Shown here: positions 1-7,946 of the stretch, piece after piece
How positions within the stretch are numbered: the stretch's first letter is position 1
How the letters are laid out: each line of letters starts with the position of its first letter
From: RYN-230 sp963717125
Lineage (GTDB): Bacteria; Actinomycetota; Actinomycetes; Streptosporangiales; Streptosporangiaceae
Assembly (NCBI GenBank): GCA_963717125.1
Contig: CAVQVG010000007.1
Span: 310,001-374,000 of the forward strand
Direction of reading: 5' to 3'
DNA length: 64,000 nt
The notes under the pieces: model-generated
What the model was told of the DNA's origin: nothing
Databases searched by the model: none
The model's input: the letters and a program-made list of their open reading frames with translations, nothing else
Program-made: the position numbers and the translations under genes

Positions 1-97
1 CCGTCCGGCAAGGGTCTATCAGCCGCGTCCGGTCGCGGATGTGGCCGGGCGCATACCCTTGGTGATTGGCAGCGGATCGACCCCTGTGGGGTGAGGC

Positions 98-1339
98 ATG
101 CTCGATGATCTCGCCGGTAAGCGGACTGGTGAGCGGATCCAGATCCTGCGCGAGCGCAAGGGCCTGTCCCGGCCGGTGCTGGCCGGGCTGGTGGGTATGT
201 CCGCGTCCTGGCTGAAAGGGATCGAGCAGGGCCGGCGGCTGCCGCCGCGCCTGCCGGTGCTGGTGAAGCTCGCGGAAGCGCTCGCCGTCGGTGATGTAGC
301 CGTGCTGGCCGGGACGGACATGGACCTTGGGGGTGCGGTCTCGGTCCCGGTGGCGTCCTTCGCCCGGATCCCGCATGACGCGGTCCCCGCCATTCGGGAC
401 GCGGTCCGGGACCCCATGCTGTCCGCGCCGGGCTCGCATATTGATGTGGAGAGCCTGGTGTCGCGCACGGCTGACGCGTGGCGGCTGTGGCATACCTCGC
501 GGGAGCACCGCACGGAGGTGGGCCGCATCCTCCCCCGCCTGGTCACCGATGCCCGGGCCGCGGCCCGGTCGGCTGAGGGAGCGCAACGGCGTACGGCGAA
601 CGCGGTGCTGGCCGAGGTGTACGCGCTGGCCCAGCACGAGATCGTCTGGGCCAGCGAAGCCGAACTGACCTGGACTGTCGCCGATCGCGCCATGACCGCC
701 GCGCAGGAAGCCGACACGCCGGTCGCCCTGGCCGGGGCGGCCTGGACGCTGGGCATGGTCCAGCGGTCGGCCGGTGATGTTGACGGTGCGCTGTCCCTGG
801 CCCGAGATGCTGCGGGGCTGCTGGAACCTCTGATGGATGCCGGGGATGCGGACGTGCACGGCCTGGCCGGGGCGCTGGAGCTGCACGCGGCCACAACATG
901 CGCCAAGGCGGGGCGGGAAGGGGATGCGTGGCGGTACTGGGACCGGGCTGGCGTCATCGCCCGTGGGCTGCCTGGTGGCTACCACCATCCGTGGACGATG
1001 TTCGGGTCGTCGAACGTGGACTTGCATGCGGTGTCGATCAGCGCAGACCTGGCCAAGTCGCAGGAGGCACGCAGTCGCGCTGAGCAGATCGACCCGGAGA
1101 GCATCCCAAGCCGGGAACGCCGCGGCCGACTTGGCGTGGAGATCGCACGTTCTTATGGCCAGCGGCAGGACTACCCGGGCATGCTGCACTGGCTGGAGCT
1201 GGCCTATCAGACCTCAACTGACTCAGTCCGGTACTCACCCTCAGCCCGGCAAATGGCCTCAGAAGCCGTCGATCACGGCGGCCCGCTGATCAGCCGCCGG
1301 GCCCGCGTACTCGCGGGCAGACTCGGTCTGCCCCTGTAA
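98..1339 (+). CDS. XRE-family helix-turn-helix regulator with long helical C-terminal domain
   Basis: This is probably a cytoplasmic DNA-binding regulator of 413 residues. Residues about 10-70 form a Cro/CI-type HTH, with the recognition-helix region around LVGMSASWLKGIEQGRR. Residues about 120-400 are Ala/Arg-rich helices resembling the TPR-like sensor half of actinobacterial XRE regulators. The ATG follows GTGAGG at a suitable distance. Such regulators often sit beside small uncharacterised genes and mobile elements in this phylum, and that is the context here. The ligand and target are unknown. Confidence 0.85.
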   Translation: MLDDLAGKRTGERIQILRERKGLSRPVLAGLVGMSASWLKGIEQGRRLPPRLPVLVKLAEALAVGDVAVLAGTDMDLGGAVSVPVASFARIPHDAVPAIRDAVRDPMLSAPGSHIDVESLVSRTADAWRLWHTSREHRTEVGRILPRLVTDARAAARSAEGAQRRTANAVLAEVYALAQHEIVWASEAELTWTVADRAMTAAQEADTPVALAGAAWTLGMVQRSAGDVDGALSLARDAAGLLEPLMDAGDADVHGLAGALELHAATTCAKAGREGDAWRYWDRAGVIARGLPGGYHHPWTMFGSSNVDLHAVSISADLAKSQEARSRAEQIDPESIPSRERRGRLGVEIARSYGQRQDYPGMLHWLELAYQTSTDSVRYSPSARQMASEAVDHGGPLISRRARVLAGRLGLPL

Positions 1340-1453
1340 CCGCGGGGCGCACACTGCACCTCTCCCCGCCCGGCTACGCACCGCGCCTTCCCAGGTACGC
1401 ACCGCCGCCTATGGTCACAGGCGCATCAGTGGGCCGACGGGAAGGCACGGAGA

Positions 1454-1573
1454 GTGCCCTGGACCAGCACACAAGCATTGGAAACCCTCGCCAGTGAACT
1501 TGGCGGGTGTGGCTACGACGCGAAGTTAATCGCCCCGCAGGGACGCCCCGGTGCGCCAGGTGGCGGCGAATGA
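1454..1573 (+). CDS. Short ORF, probably truncated N-terminus of an uncharacterised actinobacterial family
   Basis: A GTG-started 39-residue reading frame contains TLASELGGCGYDAKLIAPQG. I recognise this as the start of a small family common beside actinobacterial XRE regulators. The usual continuation is missing: the frame turns into PGAPGGGE and stops. GGGAAGG lies upstream of the GTG. The stop overlaps the next start in an ATGA junction, so it could be a translated coupling leader or a decayed gene. The 3' part of this ORF lies inside the 237-bp duplicated segment. Confidence 0.45.
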   Translation: MPWTSTQALETLASELGGCGYDAKLIAPQGRPGAPGGGE

Positions 1574-1740
1574 GCGGCAACGGCACCGACGTTGAGCTGG
1601 CGATGCTGCGTGCGGAGTTCCCCGGCCATCTGATCGGTGAGGAGTCCATCATGGGCCGGCTTCGCTATGTCGCCCGCCGTCGGCGAGAAGGGACGCACCC
1701 GCACACCGTCGTCACACCGGATCTTGGTGAGCTGCGGGCG
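1504..1740. repeat. 237-bp duplicated segment, copy 1
   Basis: This segment recurs in the same orientation at 5444-5680, an offset of exactly 3940 bases. I count six mismatches: positions 1658, 1680, 1694-1696 and 1737. The boundaries cut through coding sequence. Copy 1 holds the end of the short ORF at 1454 and most of the gene at 1570. It has no terminal inverted repeats, so it looks like a segmental duplication, not an insertion sequence. Confidence 0.95.
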
Positions 1741-1788
1741 GCGCTAGAAGCCGGCCGGACCTCGGAAGCTGGACAGGTGAACGGATGA
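1570..1788 (+). CDS. Small uncharacterised protein (LRAEFP...RYVARR...PHTVVT family)
   Basis: A 72-residue protein. I know the pattern LRAEFP, RYVARR and PHTVVTPDLGELRAAL from many uncharacterised actinobacterial proteins found near XRE regulators and integrated elements, but no function is established. The ATG is preferred because AGGTGG lies just upstream and because it overlaps the preceding ORF's TGA. An in-frame GTG at 1507 would give an implausible Arg-rich extension. Its own stop overlaps the next start (ATGA at 1785), implying translational coupling. A truncated copy lies at 5510. Confidence 0.6.
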   Translation: MSGNGTDVELAMLRAEFPGHLIGEESIMGRLRYVARRRREGTHPHTVVTPDLGELRAALEAGRTSEAGQVNG

Positions 1789-2378
1789 GCACGAGCGCGG
1801 AGGTGGTGGCTGCCGCCCGCGAACTGTCTGGCCCGGGGATGAAGCAAGTAGAGATCGCCGCCAAAGCGGGCTGTTCGAAGTCGCAGGTATCGGTGGCCAC
1901 GAGCCTGCTCACGCAGGCACCCGACTTGGCCGAGGCCGTGGCCGCTGGGCGCCTGGGATTGTCGCGGGCATCAGTCCTGGCACGGGAGCGGAAGCCCTCG
2001 TCACGACCGTCCGGCCTGCCTGGTGACGCAGGCTGGCTGCCGCCAGTGTTCTTGACGGTGACGGAAGCGGCGGCGAAACTCTCCCGGCACCGGACGGCGG
2101 TACTGCGCCTGCTCCATGTGGGCGAGCTGCGCAGCGTACGGCTGGGCCGGTCTTACCGGATTCCCGAGGCAGAGGTGCAACGGCTCGCCGCTGGGCAGCC
2201 ACTCGAACGCCACGTGCTCACCGTCGAGGAGTGTGCCCGCATCCTGCGCTGCTCAGCGACGACGGTCTACAGCCTGCTGCATCACGGCCACCTGGTCGGC
2301 GAGCGGAACGGGGAGCAAGGCAACTACCGGGTACCGGTCACCGAGTTCCAGCGATTCATCAGCAACGCGACGCGGTGA
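1785..2378 (+). CDS. Excisionase-like protein with two helix-turn-helix domains
   Basis: This 197-residue protein is a likely DNA-binding regulator. The N-terminal ~60 residues contain a ParB/sigma-like HTH (VEIAAKAGCSKSQVSVATSL). Two winged-helix HTH_17/excisionase-type units follow: about residues 88-125 (LTVTEAAAKLSRHRTAVLRL) and about 148-190 (LTVEECARILRCSATTVYSL), each ending in a YRIP or YRVP strand. Tandem HTH_17 units are unusual but occur on actinobacterial mobile elements. It is coupled by ATGA to the gene upstream. The nearby relaxase relic supports a mobile-element origin, but no integrase is present to pair with. Confidence 0.75.
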   Translation: MSTSAEVVAAARELSGPGMKQVEIAAKAGCSKSQVSVATSLLTQAPDLAEAVAAGRLGLSRASVLARERKPSSRPSGLPGDAGWLPPVFLTVTEAAAKLSRHRTAVLRLLHVGELRSVRLGRSYRIPEAEVQRLAAGQPLERHVLTVEECARILRCSATTVYSLLHHGHLVGERNGEQGNYRVPVTEFQRFISNATR

Positions 2379-2434
2379 GCGTCTCAATTCACCCGTGCGC
2401 CTGGCAGGCCGCTCCGTTCTGCGCCATGCGGCGC

Positions 2435-3643
2435 TCACCGGTGCGAACCGGCTCTTCTGGGCGGCTGACGTACTGCATCTGGTCGCGCGTCCATATTGCC
2501 TGCGGAGGCGGCCGCCACGGCCACCCGCAGCGGTATCGGAAAGTCCCGGCTGGCGATATCGCCCTGGCCTACTGGCTGGGCTTGGTGTGGCCGTTGTGGC
2601 GGCCCAGCGTAGGGAGCACGCGTCCGGCCCGTCCGGAAGGCCGCGTACAACTGCTCGGCTGACCTACGCGCTGCTGCCGCCTGCGCGGCGTTCCTCTGCG
2701 CGTGGCGCAACTCGCACACGGCTGCGGTGAGAGCAGCCAGGCTGGCTAAGGCGCGCCGGCCGCGAAGATGCCGCCGCCCGCGTCCCCGGCGACGGGGATA
2801 AGCCTCGCGGCCGCCCGCAACCGGTCGCCGTGGCGGGTGCGGCCCGGGACCTGGCCGTGGGGTGCACGGGCCGCGCGGTCATAGGTGTCCGCCACGATCC
2901 GCAGGGCCGGATCGTTCAGCCAATGGGCTGCCGCGTGGATGGTGTCGCTCGCCGCCCAGGCCGCGTCGGCGGCCGCCGTCGGATCAGCCGCCGCGATGCG
3001 CCGGATGCGCTCCGCCACGTGGGCCGCCTCCCGGGCCGCGTGGCGGTACGGGACGTCGCGTTCCGGTGCGGTGAACCGGAACGCCCCGTGGTGATCCCCG
3101 GTATGGCGCTGGTCTCCGTTCCAGCGCTGGCGAAGCTAGGGCAAGCTCAGCTCGGCGGATAGCCGCCCTCCCCATACCAACGGGGCGTTCCGTCCGTAGC
3201 GACGCAACCGGCCAGCGCCACCGCATAGCCGGTGACCTGCTCCGGATCGATCTGGCTGAACCGGAGCCGCACCAGCAATCCGTTCTCGCGCAGTTGGCCG
3301 AAGAACCCAGCCTCGTCCCGGGCGTGACCCGCGGCGTCGGCCACCCTGCTCCGGAGCACGGCACGCGCAGCCCCCCCAGGGATCCCGGCGCCCAGGCGTT
3401 CCTGTGCGGGAGTCGCCCACCGGGCGCGCAGTTTCGGCAGGGTCAGGTCGGCGGCCAGCTTGCCGCCGCCGTACCAGATCGTCCCGCCGGTCTTGCTGAC
3501 GTGATGCGGCACGCCGACCGCGTATCCGGTGACTCGCCCACGTTGACGGTGCTGTACCGCTTCCGGACGAGCACACCGGCCTGGCCGAGCCGGGCAAAGA
3601 ACTCGTCCTCGGTGCCTGAACTGCCTACCGCAATCTGCCTCAA
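2435..3643 (-). pseudogene. Decayed relaxase/mobilization protein, C-terminal half only
   Basis: Read on the minus strand, pieces in different frames reconstruct the C-terminal half of an actinomycete relaxase. In order they are FFARLGQAGVLVRKRYSTVN; then VTGYAV with WYGGGKLAADLTLPKLRARW; then a second FFGQLRENGLLVRLRFS / VTGYAV unit; then LSAELSLP-stop-LRQRWNGD; then ADPTAAADAAWAASDTIHAA and YDRAARAPHG; then LRHAQRNAAQAAAARRSAEQ. I see three frameshifts (near 3535, 3170 and 2745) and one nonsense codon where AAG would be expected (TAG near 3135). The catalytic N-terminal domain is absent. The family placement rests on recalled family sequence. Confidence 0.75.
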
Positions 3644-3658
3644 CCGCTGGCCTTTGGG

Positions 3659-4648
3659 TCATTGTGCTGGTTCGTTGGTCACGGTTGTTCTACGGCGCTT
3701 AGTATGAGTGGCTTCTTGCATTGCGCCAACCAGCGCTCCGCCAGCGATCCCTAGAAGAGCCCCAGCAGCAAATGTGCGGAAGTTGTCCTGGCTCATTACA
3801 TTGTTGTTGATCCCGCTAATCTGGGTCGGGTTAGTCAGTGCTCTGGAGGTGAGATACCAAGTGGCTGTGTCCGTGGCTACGAGTGGTATGGGGCTGCCTG
3901 TCCAGCTATAAGCGCTCGCACCAGGCATATTATAGATGATATTGACCTTAGGATTGCCGACATCTTGACCTGTAAATTCACCGGAATATGGGTGAAAAAA
4001 TACCTCTGGTAGCCTAGCCTCGACAGCCAGGCCGTTCGCGTTCCAGGCGAATGACGAGGGAGCGTTAAGTGTAACAGTAACGTTAAGCGCCGCTGTTTGC
4101 AGGAACACATTTGTATACTCGACAATGGAAGAGTACTGGACGCCGCCGAATATGCTTCGCACGGAACATGTGGCTGGCTTACAGCCTGCCAAAGTGACCC
4201 CAGGGGGGAGACTTATAGAGATGTAGGCGAAGACCTTGGCTGGGCGTTTAAGGGCAGCCGACTCCGGAACTGTGATAAGGCTGATGGCGAGTTCATACTG
4301 ATTTCCCGCCGCCATTTTAGTAAAAGTCATTGTTACCGTTTGTGTTGCTGGGGTGACCTCAAATAGCACACCAAATGGTGGCGGCTGGTCAGCCGGTGGG
4401 CGACGAGGAAAAATGAGGGCTGCTACGGCTAGCACGAGGATAAAGAAAGATAGCAGAAGCCAAGTGCCGCGGTATCGTTTTAAATAGAACGTGCCGATAA
4501 GTCCATTATCGGCAGCCGACTTGCGCGGTTTGATGACGACTTCTTGGGGCTCATTGCGCAGCCCGTCGGAAGCGCCAAGTCGGGCGGGTTGACTGGCGAC
4601 GCGCTCCTGCCATGCTTCAGGCCCCGAGGGTCTGCTTTCATTCTCCAT
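3659..4648 (-). CDS. Uncharacterised membrane protein with two hydrophobic segments, lower-GC DNA
   Basis: About 329 residues from the ATG at 4648; a TTG at 4705 would add 19. A polar N-terminus leads to a strong membrane helix (WLLLSFFILVLAVAALIFP) near residue 65. About 200 extracytoplasmic residues follow, rich in Thr/Ser/Val and with a Cys pair (LAGCKPATCS). A second glycine-rich hydrophobic stretch (FAAGALLGIAGGALVGAM) precedes a basic tail. I recognise no family. Two sampled 60-base lines count 45% and 50% GC, far below the surroundings, and codon choice (ATA, TTA, AAT) differs too. This suggests recent transfer into the relic element. Confidence 0.7.
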   Translation of the reverse strand: MENESRPSGPEAWQERVASQPARLGASDGLRNEPQEVVIKPRKSAADNGLIGTFYLKRYRGTWLLLSFFILVLAVAALIFPRRPPADQPPPFGVLFEVTPATQTVTMTFTKMAAGNQYELAISLITVPESAALKRPAKVFAYISISLPPGVTLAGCKPATCSVRSIFGGVQYSSIVEYTNVFLQTAALNVTVTLNAPSSFAWNANGLAVEARLPEVFFHPYSGEFTGQDVGNPKVNIIYNMPGASAYSWTGSPIPLVATDTATWYLTSRALTNPTQISGINNNVMSQDNFRTFAAGALLGIAGGALVGAMQEATHTKRRRTTVTNEPAQ

Positions 4649-5035
4649 TTGTTTAAACTTCTTCAGTAAGCTGATATAGAAACAATGTTTATGCGCAGGC
4701 AACAAATATCAGATACATACTAGACGAGACCCTGCAGAAAGGGTAGTAACCAACCCAAGACATCCACAGCCGACACCTACGGGCAGGCGCGTCGCCAGGC
4801 TGAGAGAGACGCTTTGAGCTCTCCATACGAGGCCAGGGATCATGCTGCACAACTTGCGCGGGCTTTGCACGCAAGCGGTCGTAGCCGAGCTGGGCGCGCC
4901 GCGTAGCTGACCACCATGTCTGACCACAACGCGACCCGATTCGGGCCAAATTGACCCGACTGAGGGACAGTCGCCAACGCAGGGATCAGCCGATGTCTGT
5001 GCCTGGTAAAGGCGCAGGCGGGTTATACGCTCCCC
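4649..5035. other. Intergenic stretch without recognisable gene
   Basis: The region begins AT-rich and becomes GC-rich. Short frames exist on both strands, but none shows codon bias, a ribosome binding site or a recognisable family. It may hold the promoter of the minus-strand membrane protein and remnants of the decayed element. Confidence 0.4.
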
Positions 5036-5428
5036 TCAGTCGTCCCCGATGTAGCCCGTATTGGGATCAATCATGGCAAGGAAGACGCGGATGCTCTCCC
5101 GGTGCTCCCCCACCGACCGATTCGGTGTCCCGCTTGACCCGAATCCGTAGCCCTCGTTAGGCCCGCTCAGCCAGGCGTAGGCGGTGCCGCTGTCTCCAGC
5201 TCGGCGAATGGCGAACCGCTCGCCATCGACATCGAGGGTGAACAACACCGCCCCGGGCCTTCCCTCTGTTCCGCGGTACACAGCTGGAACGGCCGGGGGA
5301 CCGTCGCCGTCACCGCTGGGGGTCCTGTCCATAAGAGCCAGCATCCACGGCCGTCGGCTTTGAGTCCATCGCACACGCGCTCGGCTGACGTACTCACGGG
5401 TGCCGCGATCCGTGGGCCTGTCCGTCAA
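5036..5428 (-). CDS. Uncharacterised small protein
   Basis: Up to 130 residues. The C-terminal two thirds look like a genuine soluble domain: VLFTLDVDGERFAIR, then YAWLSGPNEGYGFG, then a tail around ESIRVFLAMIDPNTGYIGD. I have seen similar uncharacterised proteins in streptomycetes, but no function is known. The N-terminal 28 residues are Arg-rich and doubtful; a start at the Met near 5344 is plausible. It lies between the foreign membrane gene and the second copy of the duplicated segment. Confidence 0.55.
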   Translation of the reverse strand: MTDRPTDRGTREYVSRARVRWTQSRRPWMLALMDRTPSGDGDGPPAVPAVYRGTEGRPGAVLFTLDVDGERFAIRRAGDSGTAYAWLSGPNEGYGFGSSGTPNRSVGEHRESIRVFLAMIDPNTGYIGDD

Positions 5429-5443
5429 AGCGGGGCAACCCCA

Positions 5444-5680
5444 CGGGTGTGGCTACGACGCGAAGTTAATCGCCCCGCAGGGACGCCCCGGTGCGCCAGG
5501 TGGCGGCGAATGAGCGGCAACGGCACCGACGTTGAGCTGGCGATGCTGCGTGCGGAGTTCCCCGGCCATCTGATCGGTGAGGAGTCCATCATGGGCCCGC
5601 TTCGCTATGTCGCCCGCCGCCGGCGAGAAGGGATAAACCCGCACACCGTCGTCACACCGGATCTTGGTGAGCTGCGTGCG
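5444..5680. repeat. 237-bp duplicated segment, copy 2
   Basis: Same orientation as 1504-1740, with six mismatches. The flanks differ from copy 1 immediately on both sides. The left part has no start codon for the short ORF found in copy 1, and the right edge cuts off the downstream gene. The two copies bracket the excisionase-like gene, the relaxase relic and the low-GC membrane protein. Confidence 0.95.
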
Positions 5681-5681
5681 G
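5510..5681 (+). pseudogene. Truncated duplicate of the small gene at 1570
   Basis: The first 57 or so codons match the gene at 1570, from MSGNGTDVELAMLRAEFPGH to PHTVVTPDLGELRAE. The frame then runs into unrelated sequence and ends near 6010 in a Pro/Thr-rich tail with no family resemblance. The break coincides with the edge of the duplicated segment. The ribosome binding site (AGGTGG) is kept, so a chimeric product could still be made, but I judge it non-functional. Confidence 0.65.
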
Positions 5682-6402
5682 AGCCCTCGGCCAGCTGGCT
5701 CCGGCGCGGCAGTCTCGTTACCGGGCCCCTCAAGGCAATCAGCATCACGCGGCATGTCACGCACACTACAAAACCTCCGCCACTCATTTTCTGGTTCCAG
5801 CGACGCGACGTCCCCGTCACAGTGACCATCCGGAATCAGCTACCGGATCTGACTGTCTTCGACACCTGTAACCGGATGCCGTCCCGATCCGGATGCCCAC
5901 CAAGCACGAGGATCCAGCCGGTCTCACCAGCGCAGCGGCTCAGCACCACCGCCGACACCCCTGCAGGGCCCACCACGTCAGCCACGAACAGTGACATCCC
6001 AACAGAATGATCCAGAGAACACGCACTACTTGAATACGCAACCCCACCAGTCAAGTAGTGCGAGTTTCATCTGATGCAGAACTCGCATCACTTGGCACAC
6101 GGCAGGAAAACACTCCCCGAAAGTGCCAGATAAGCACGGTTAATAGCATCGGCTGTCACTCCCGGCCGCGGATCGCCGTTCGCCTCGAGCTGGGTACGGT
6201 ACGGCTGGCTGACCAGCGGATTCCGGACCGGCTTCATCGGATGCAAGATTCCTTCTACGATGTAATTAACGGAACGTCACCGCGGACGCCAGGACGGTCC
6301 TGTGCGGCGGGAGCTACCCGAGGGGGCGGCACTGGGCAGCGGCGGTCCCCGCTGCCCGTCGGCCAGCCGACTGCCAGCCGACTGCCAGGGCACAATGGCC
6401 GC
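5682..6402. other. Non-coding region with nested inverted repeats
   Basis: There is no convincing gene. A minus-strand frame at 5836-6054 has a plausible composition but no recognisable family or ribosome binding site. The notable content is the three-arm structure at 6022-6095. The sequence from about 6100 to 6400 becomes more GC-rich and leads into the dehydrogenase-like gene. Confidence 0.4.
6022..6095. promoter_or_regulatory. Three-arm inverted repeat able to form two alternative hairpins
   Basis: Arm A (6022-6033) is CGCACTACTTGA. Arm B (6051-6066) is TCAAGTAGTGCGAGTT. Arm C (6080-6094) is AACTCGCATCACTTG. A and B pair perfectly over 12 bases; B and C pair over 13 of 15. A and C therefore compete for B, as in an attenuator. 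It could equally be a set of palindromic protein sites. It lies about 310 bases upstream of the gene at 6403. Confidence 0.55.
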
Positions 6403-7203
6403 ATGGATCTTGGATTGAGGGACAGGGTGTACCTGGTGACCGGCGGCAGCCGGGGCCTTGGGTTCGCCGCAGCCCAGGCACTCGTCGCGGACGGGGCACG
6501 CGTGCTGCTCAGCGCCCCGCACGAGACCACAGCAGCCGCGGCCGCCGCCCGCCTCACCCAGGACGCCAGGCCCGGCGCTGCCGCCTGGGCCGTCGCGGAC
6601 AACGCCGACCCCACAACCCCCAGCCAGCTGATCACCGCCGCCCGCGACCGCTTCGGCCGCCTGGACGGCGCGCTGATCAGCGTGGGCTCATCACCAGGCG
6701 GGACCGTCGCGGACAGCAGCGACGACGCGTGGCGGTCCGCGTTCGAAAGCGTCTTCCTCGGCGCCGTCCGGCTGGCCCGCACCCTCGCCGCCGGCCTGGC
6801 CGGCCAGCGCGAGACCGGTTCCCTCACCGGGACAGGCGGCTCCATCGCCTTCGTGCTCGCCGCCTCCGTCCGCGCACCCCTGCCCGGCCTGGCCATCTCC
6901 AACGGGCTCTTCCCCGGCCTCGCCGGCGTGGTCAAGACCCTCGCCGACGAGCACGGCCCGGCCGGCATCCGGATCAACGGCCTGCTGCCGGTCCGGATCG
7001 CCACCGACCGGGTCCGCCAGCTCGACGCCCTCCTCGGCGACCCCGACGAAGTACGCGCCCGCGTCTCCCAGACCATCCCGCTGCGCCGCTACGGCGAACC
7101 CACAGAGTTCGGGCAAACCGCCGCCTTCGTGCTCTCCCCCGCCGCGTCCTACATCACCGGCGCGATGATCCCCATCGACGGCGGAGCCATCCGCTCCTTC
7201 TAA
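6403..7203 (+). CDS. SDR-family protein lacking the canonical YxxxK catalytic pair
   Basis: A 266-residue Rossmann protein. The cofactor motif VTGGSRGLGFAAAQAL is at residues 11-26 and the C-terminus has SYITGAMIPIDGG, typical of a classical short-chain dehydrogenase/reductase. Where Tyr-x-x-x-Lys is expected the sequence reads GLAISNGLFPGLAGVVKTLA, so Tyr and Lys are replaced. I recall a group of actinobacterial SDR proteins with this same ISNGL signature, so it is probably a family trait. Redox activity is doubtful. The internal ATG is chosen because the fold begins right after it; the upstream in-frame extension has no SDR features. Confidence 0.8.
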   Translation: MDLGLRDRVYLVTGGSRGLGFAAAQALVADGARVLLSAPHETTAAAAAARLTQDARPGAAAWAVADNADPTTPSQLITAARDRFGRLDGALISVGSSPGGTVADSSDDAWRSAFESVFLGAVRLARTLAAGLAGQRETGSLTGTGGSIAFVLAASVRAPLPGLAISNGLFPGLAGVVKTLADEHGPAGIRINGLLPVRIATDRVRQLDALLGDPDEVRARVSQTIPLRRYGEPTEFGQTAAFVLSPAASYITGAMIPIDGGAIRSF

Positions 7204-7546
7204 CCCCCACCCCAGCCCGGCAGCGCCACGACCACCGTGACAGCCGAACCCGGCGGCGACCACAGCCGGTAACGCACCCTGCCCCATCACGCAGGAATAC
7301 ACATCACACGAATACGCGAGCCCACCAGTCCTATCGGAATCGCTGCGACGCACAATTGGGCAGCGAACGACACAAGTAGGCGAAGTGCGGCTGGCGCTCG
7401 CACCGTGTCATTCGCTGCCTGGCGTTGTCCCCCGCTGCCAACCGATGCCATTTACCGCTCTCTTTCCCCTGTCGGGCCGCCCGCGCTTACCTAAGATTCT
7501 GTCTGGGAACCTCTTTGACGAGGCGTAAAGTTGAAAGCCTGTTGGC
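7204..7546. other. Intergenic region with a long hairpin
   Basis: No gene is recognised. Near 7312-7332 a sequence reading GAATACGC...CCCACCAGTC resembles 6032-6052 on the other side of the dehydrogenase-like gene (19 of 21 bases). Arms at 7359-7373 and 7405-7419 (GGCAGCGAACGACAC and GTGTCATTCGCTGCC) pair at 14 of 15 positions around a 31-base loop. Confidence 0.5.
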
Positions 7547-7840
7547 TCAGGCGTGCATCGTGACTTCGTAGGTTTCCAGGTGCAGGGCCGTGAGTCCCGT
7601 CGCTGGATTGTGCTGGTCCCGGATGCCGGACGGCCCTGCCCCGGCTGTGACCGCATCCATCTGCTCGCGGGTCTCCCACAGCGAGATGATGACGAGCTTG
7701 CCGGTCTCGGCGTCGGTGAGCAGGTAATAGCCTTCGAACCCGGGCTGCTGGCGGGCGCCTGGCAGCTGCTGCTCGAAAAGCCGGATGGTGCCGTCGAATC
7801 CCTCGGCCCCTGCCTGGGCTGTGATCACGCGCGCGAACAT
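7547..7840 (-). CDS. Antibiotic biosynthesis monooxygenase (ABM)-fold protein
   Basis: A 97-residue ferredoxin-like alpha/beta protein of the ABM/dimeric alpha-beta barrel type. It begins MFARVITAQ, has the strand pair GFEGYYLLTD...LVIISLWET, and the usual REQMDAV helix. Members act as cofactor-free monooxygenases, haem-degrading enzymes or simple dimeric binding proteins, so the substrate cannot be inferred. It lies 106 bases downstream of the SnoaL-like gene on the same strand and may share its transcript. Confidence 0.8.
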   Translation of the reverse strand: MFARVITAQAGAEGFDGTIRLFEQQLPGARQQPGFEGYYLLTDAETGKLVIISLWETREQMDAVTAGAGPSGIRDQHNPATGLTALHLETYEVTMHA

Positions 7841-7946
7841 CGATCTCCTCCGGGCTTGCGGCCGAGCTGCTGGCTCTGGCCGGCCGGTTCCTGGCCAGTT
7901 GCGGCGGCCTTCCCTCGTCTCAGTTGACCTGGCATTTCCGGCTGCA

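Noticed and set aside
1..5700. Intact integrative conjugative element with attachment sites
   Set aside because: No integrase, no catalytic relaxase domain and no tRNA gene was found; the duplicated segment is internal to genes and not a typical att core.
5836..6054. Minus-strand 72-codon frame with plausible residues (VADVVGPAGVSAVVLSRC)
   Set aside because: No ribosome binding site, no recognised family, and it overlaps the inverted-repeat region.
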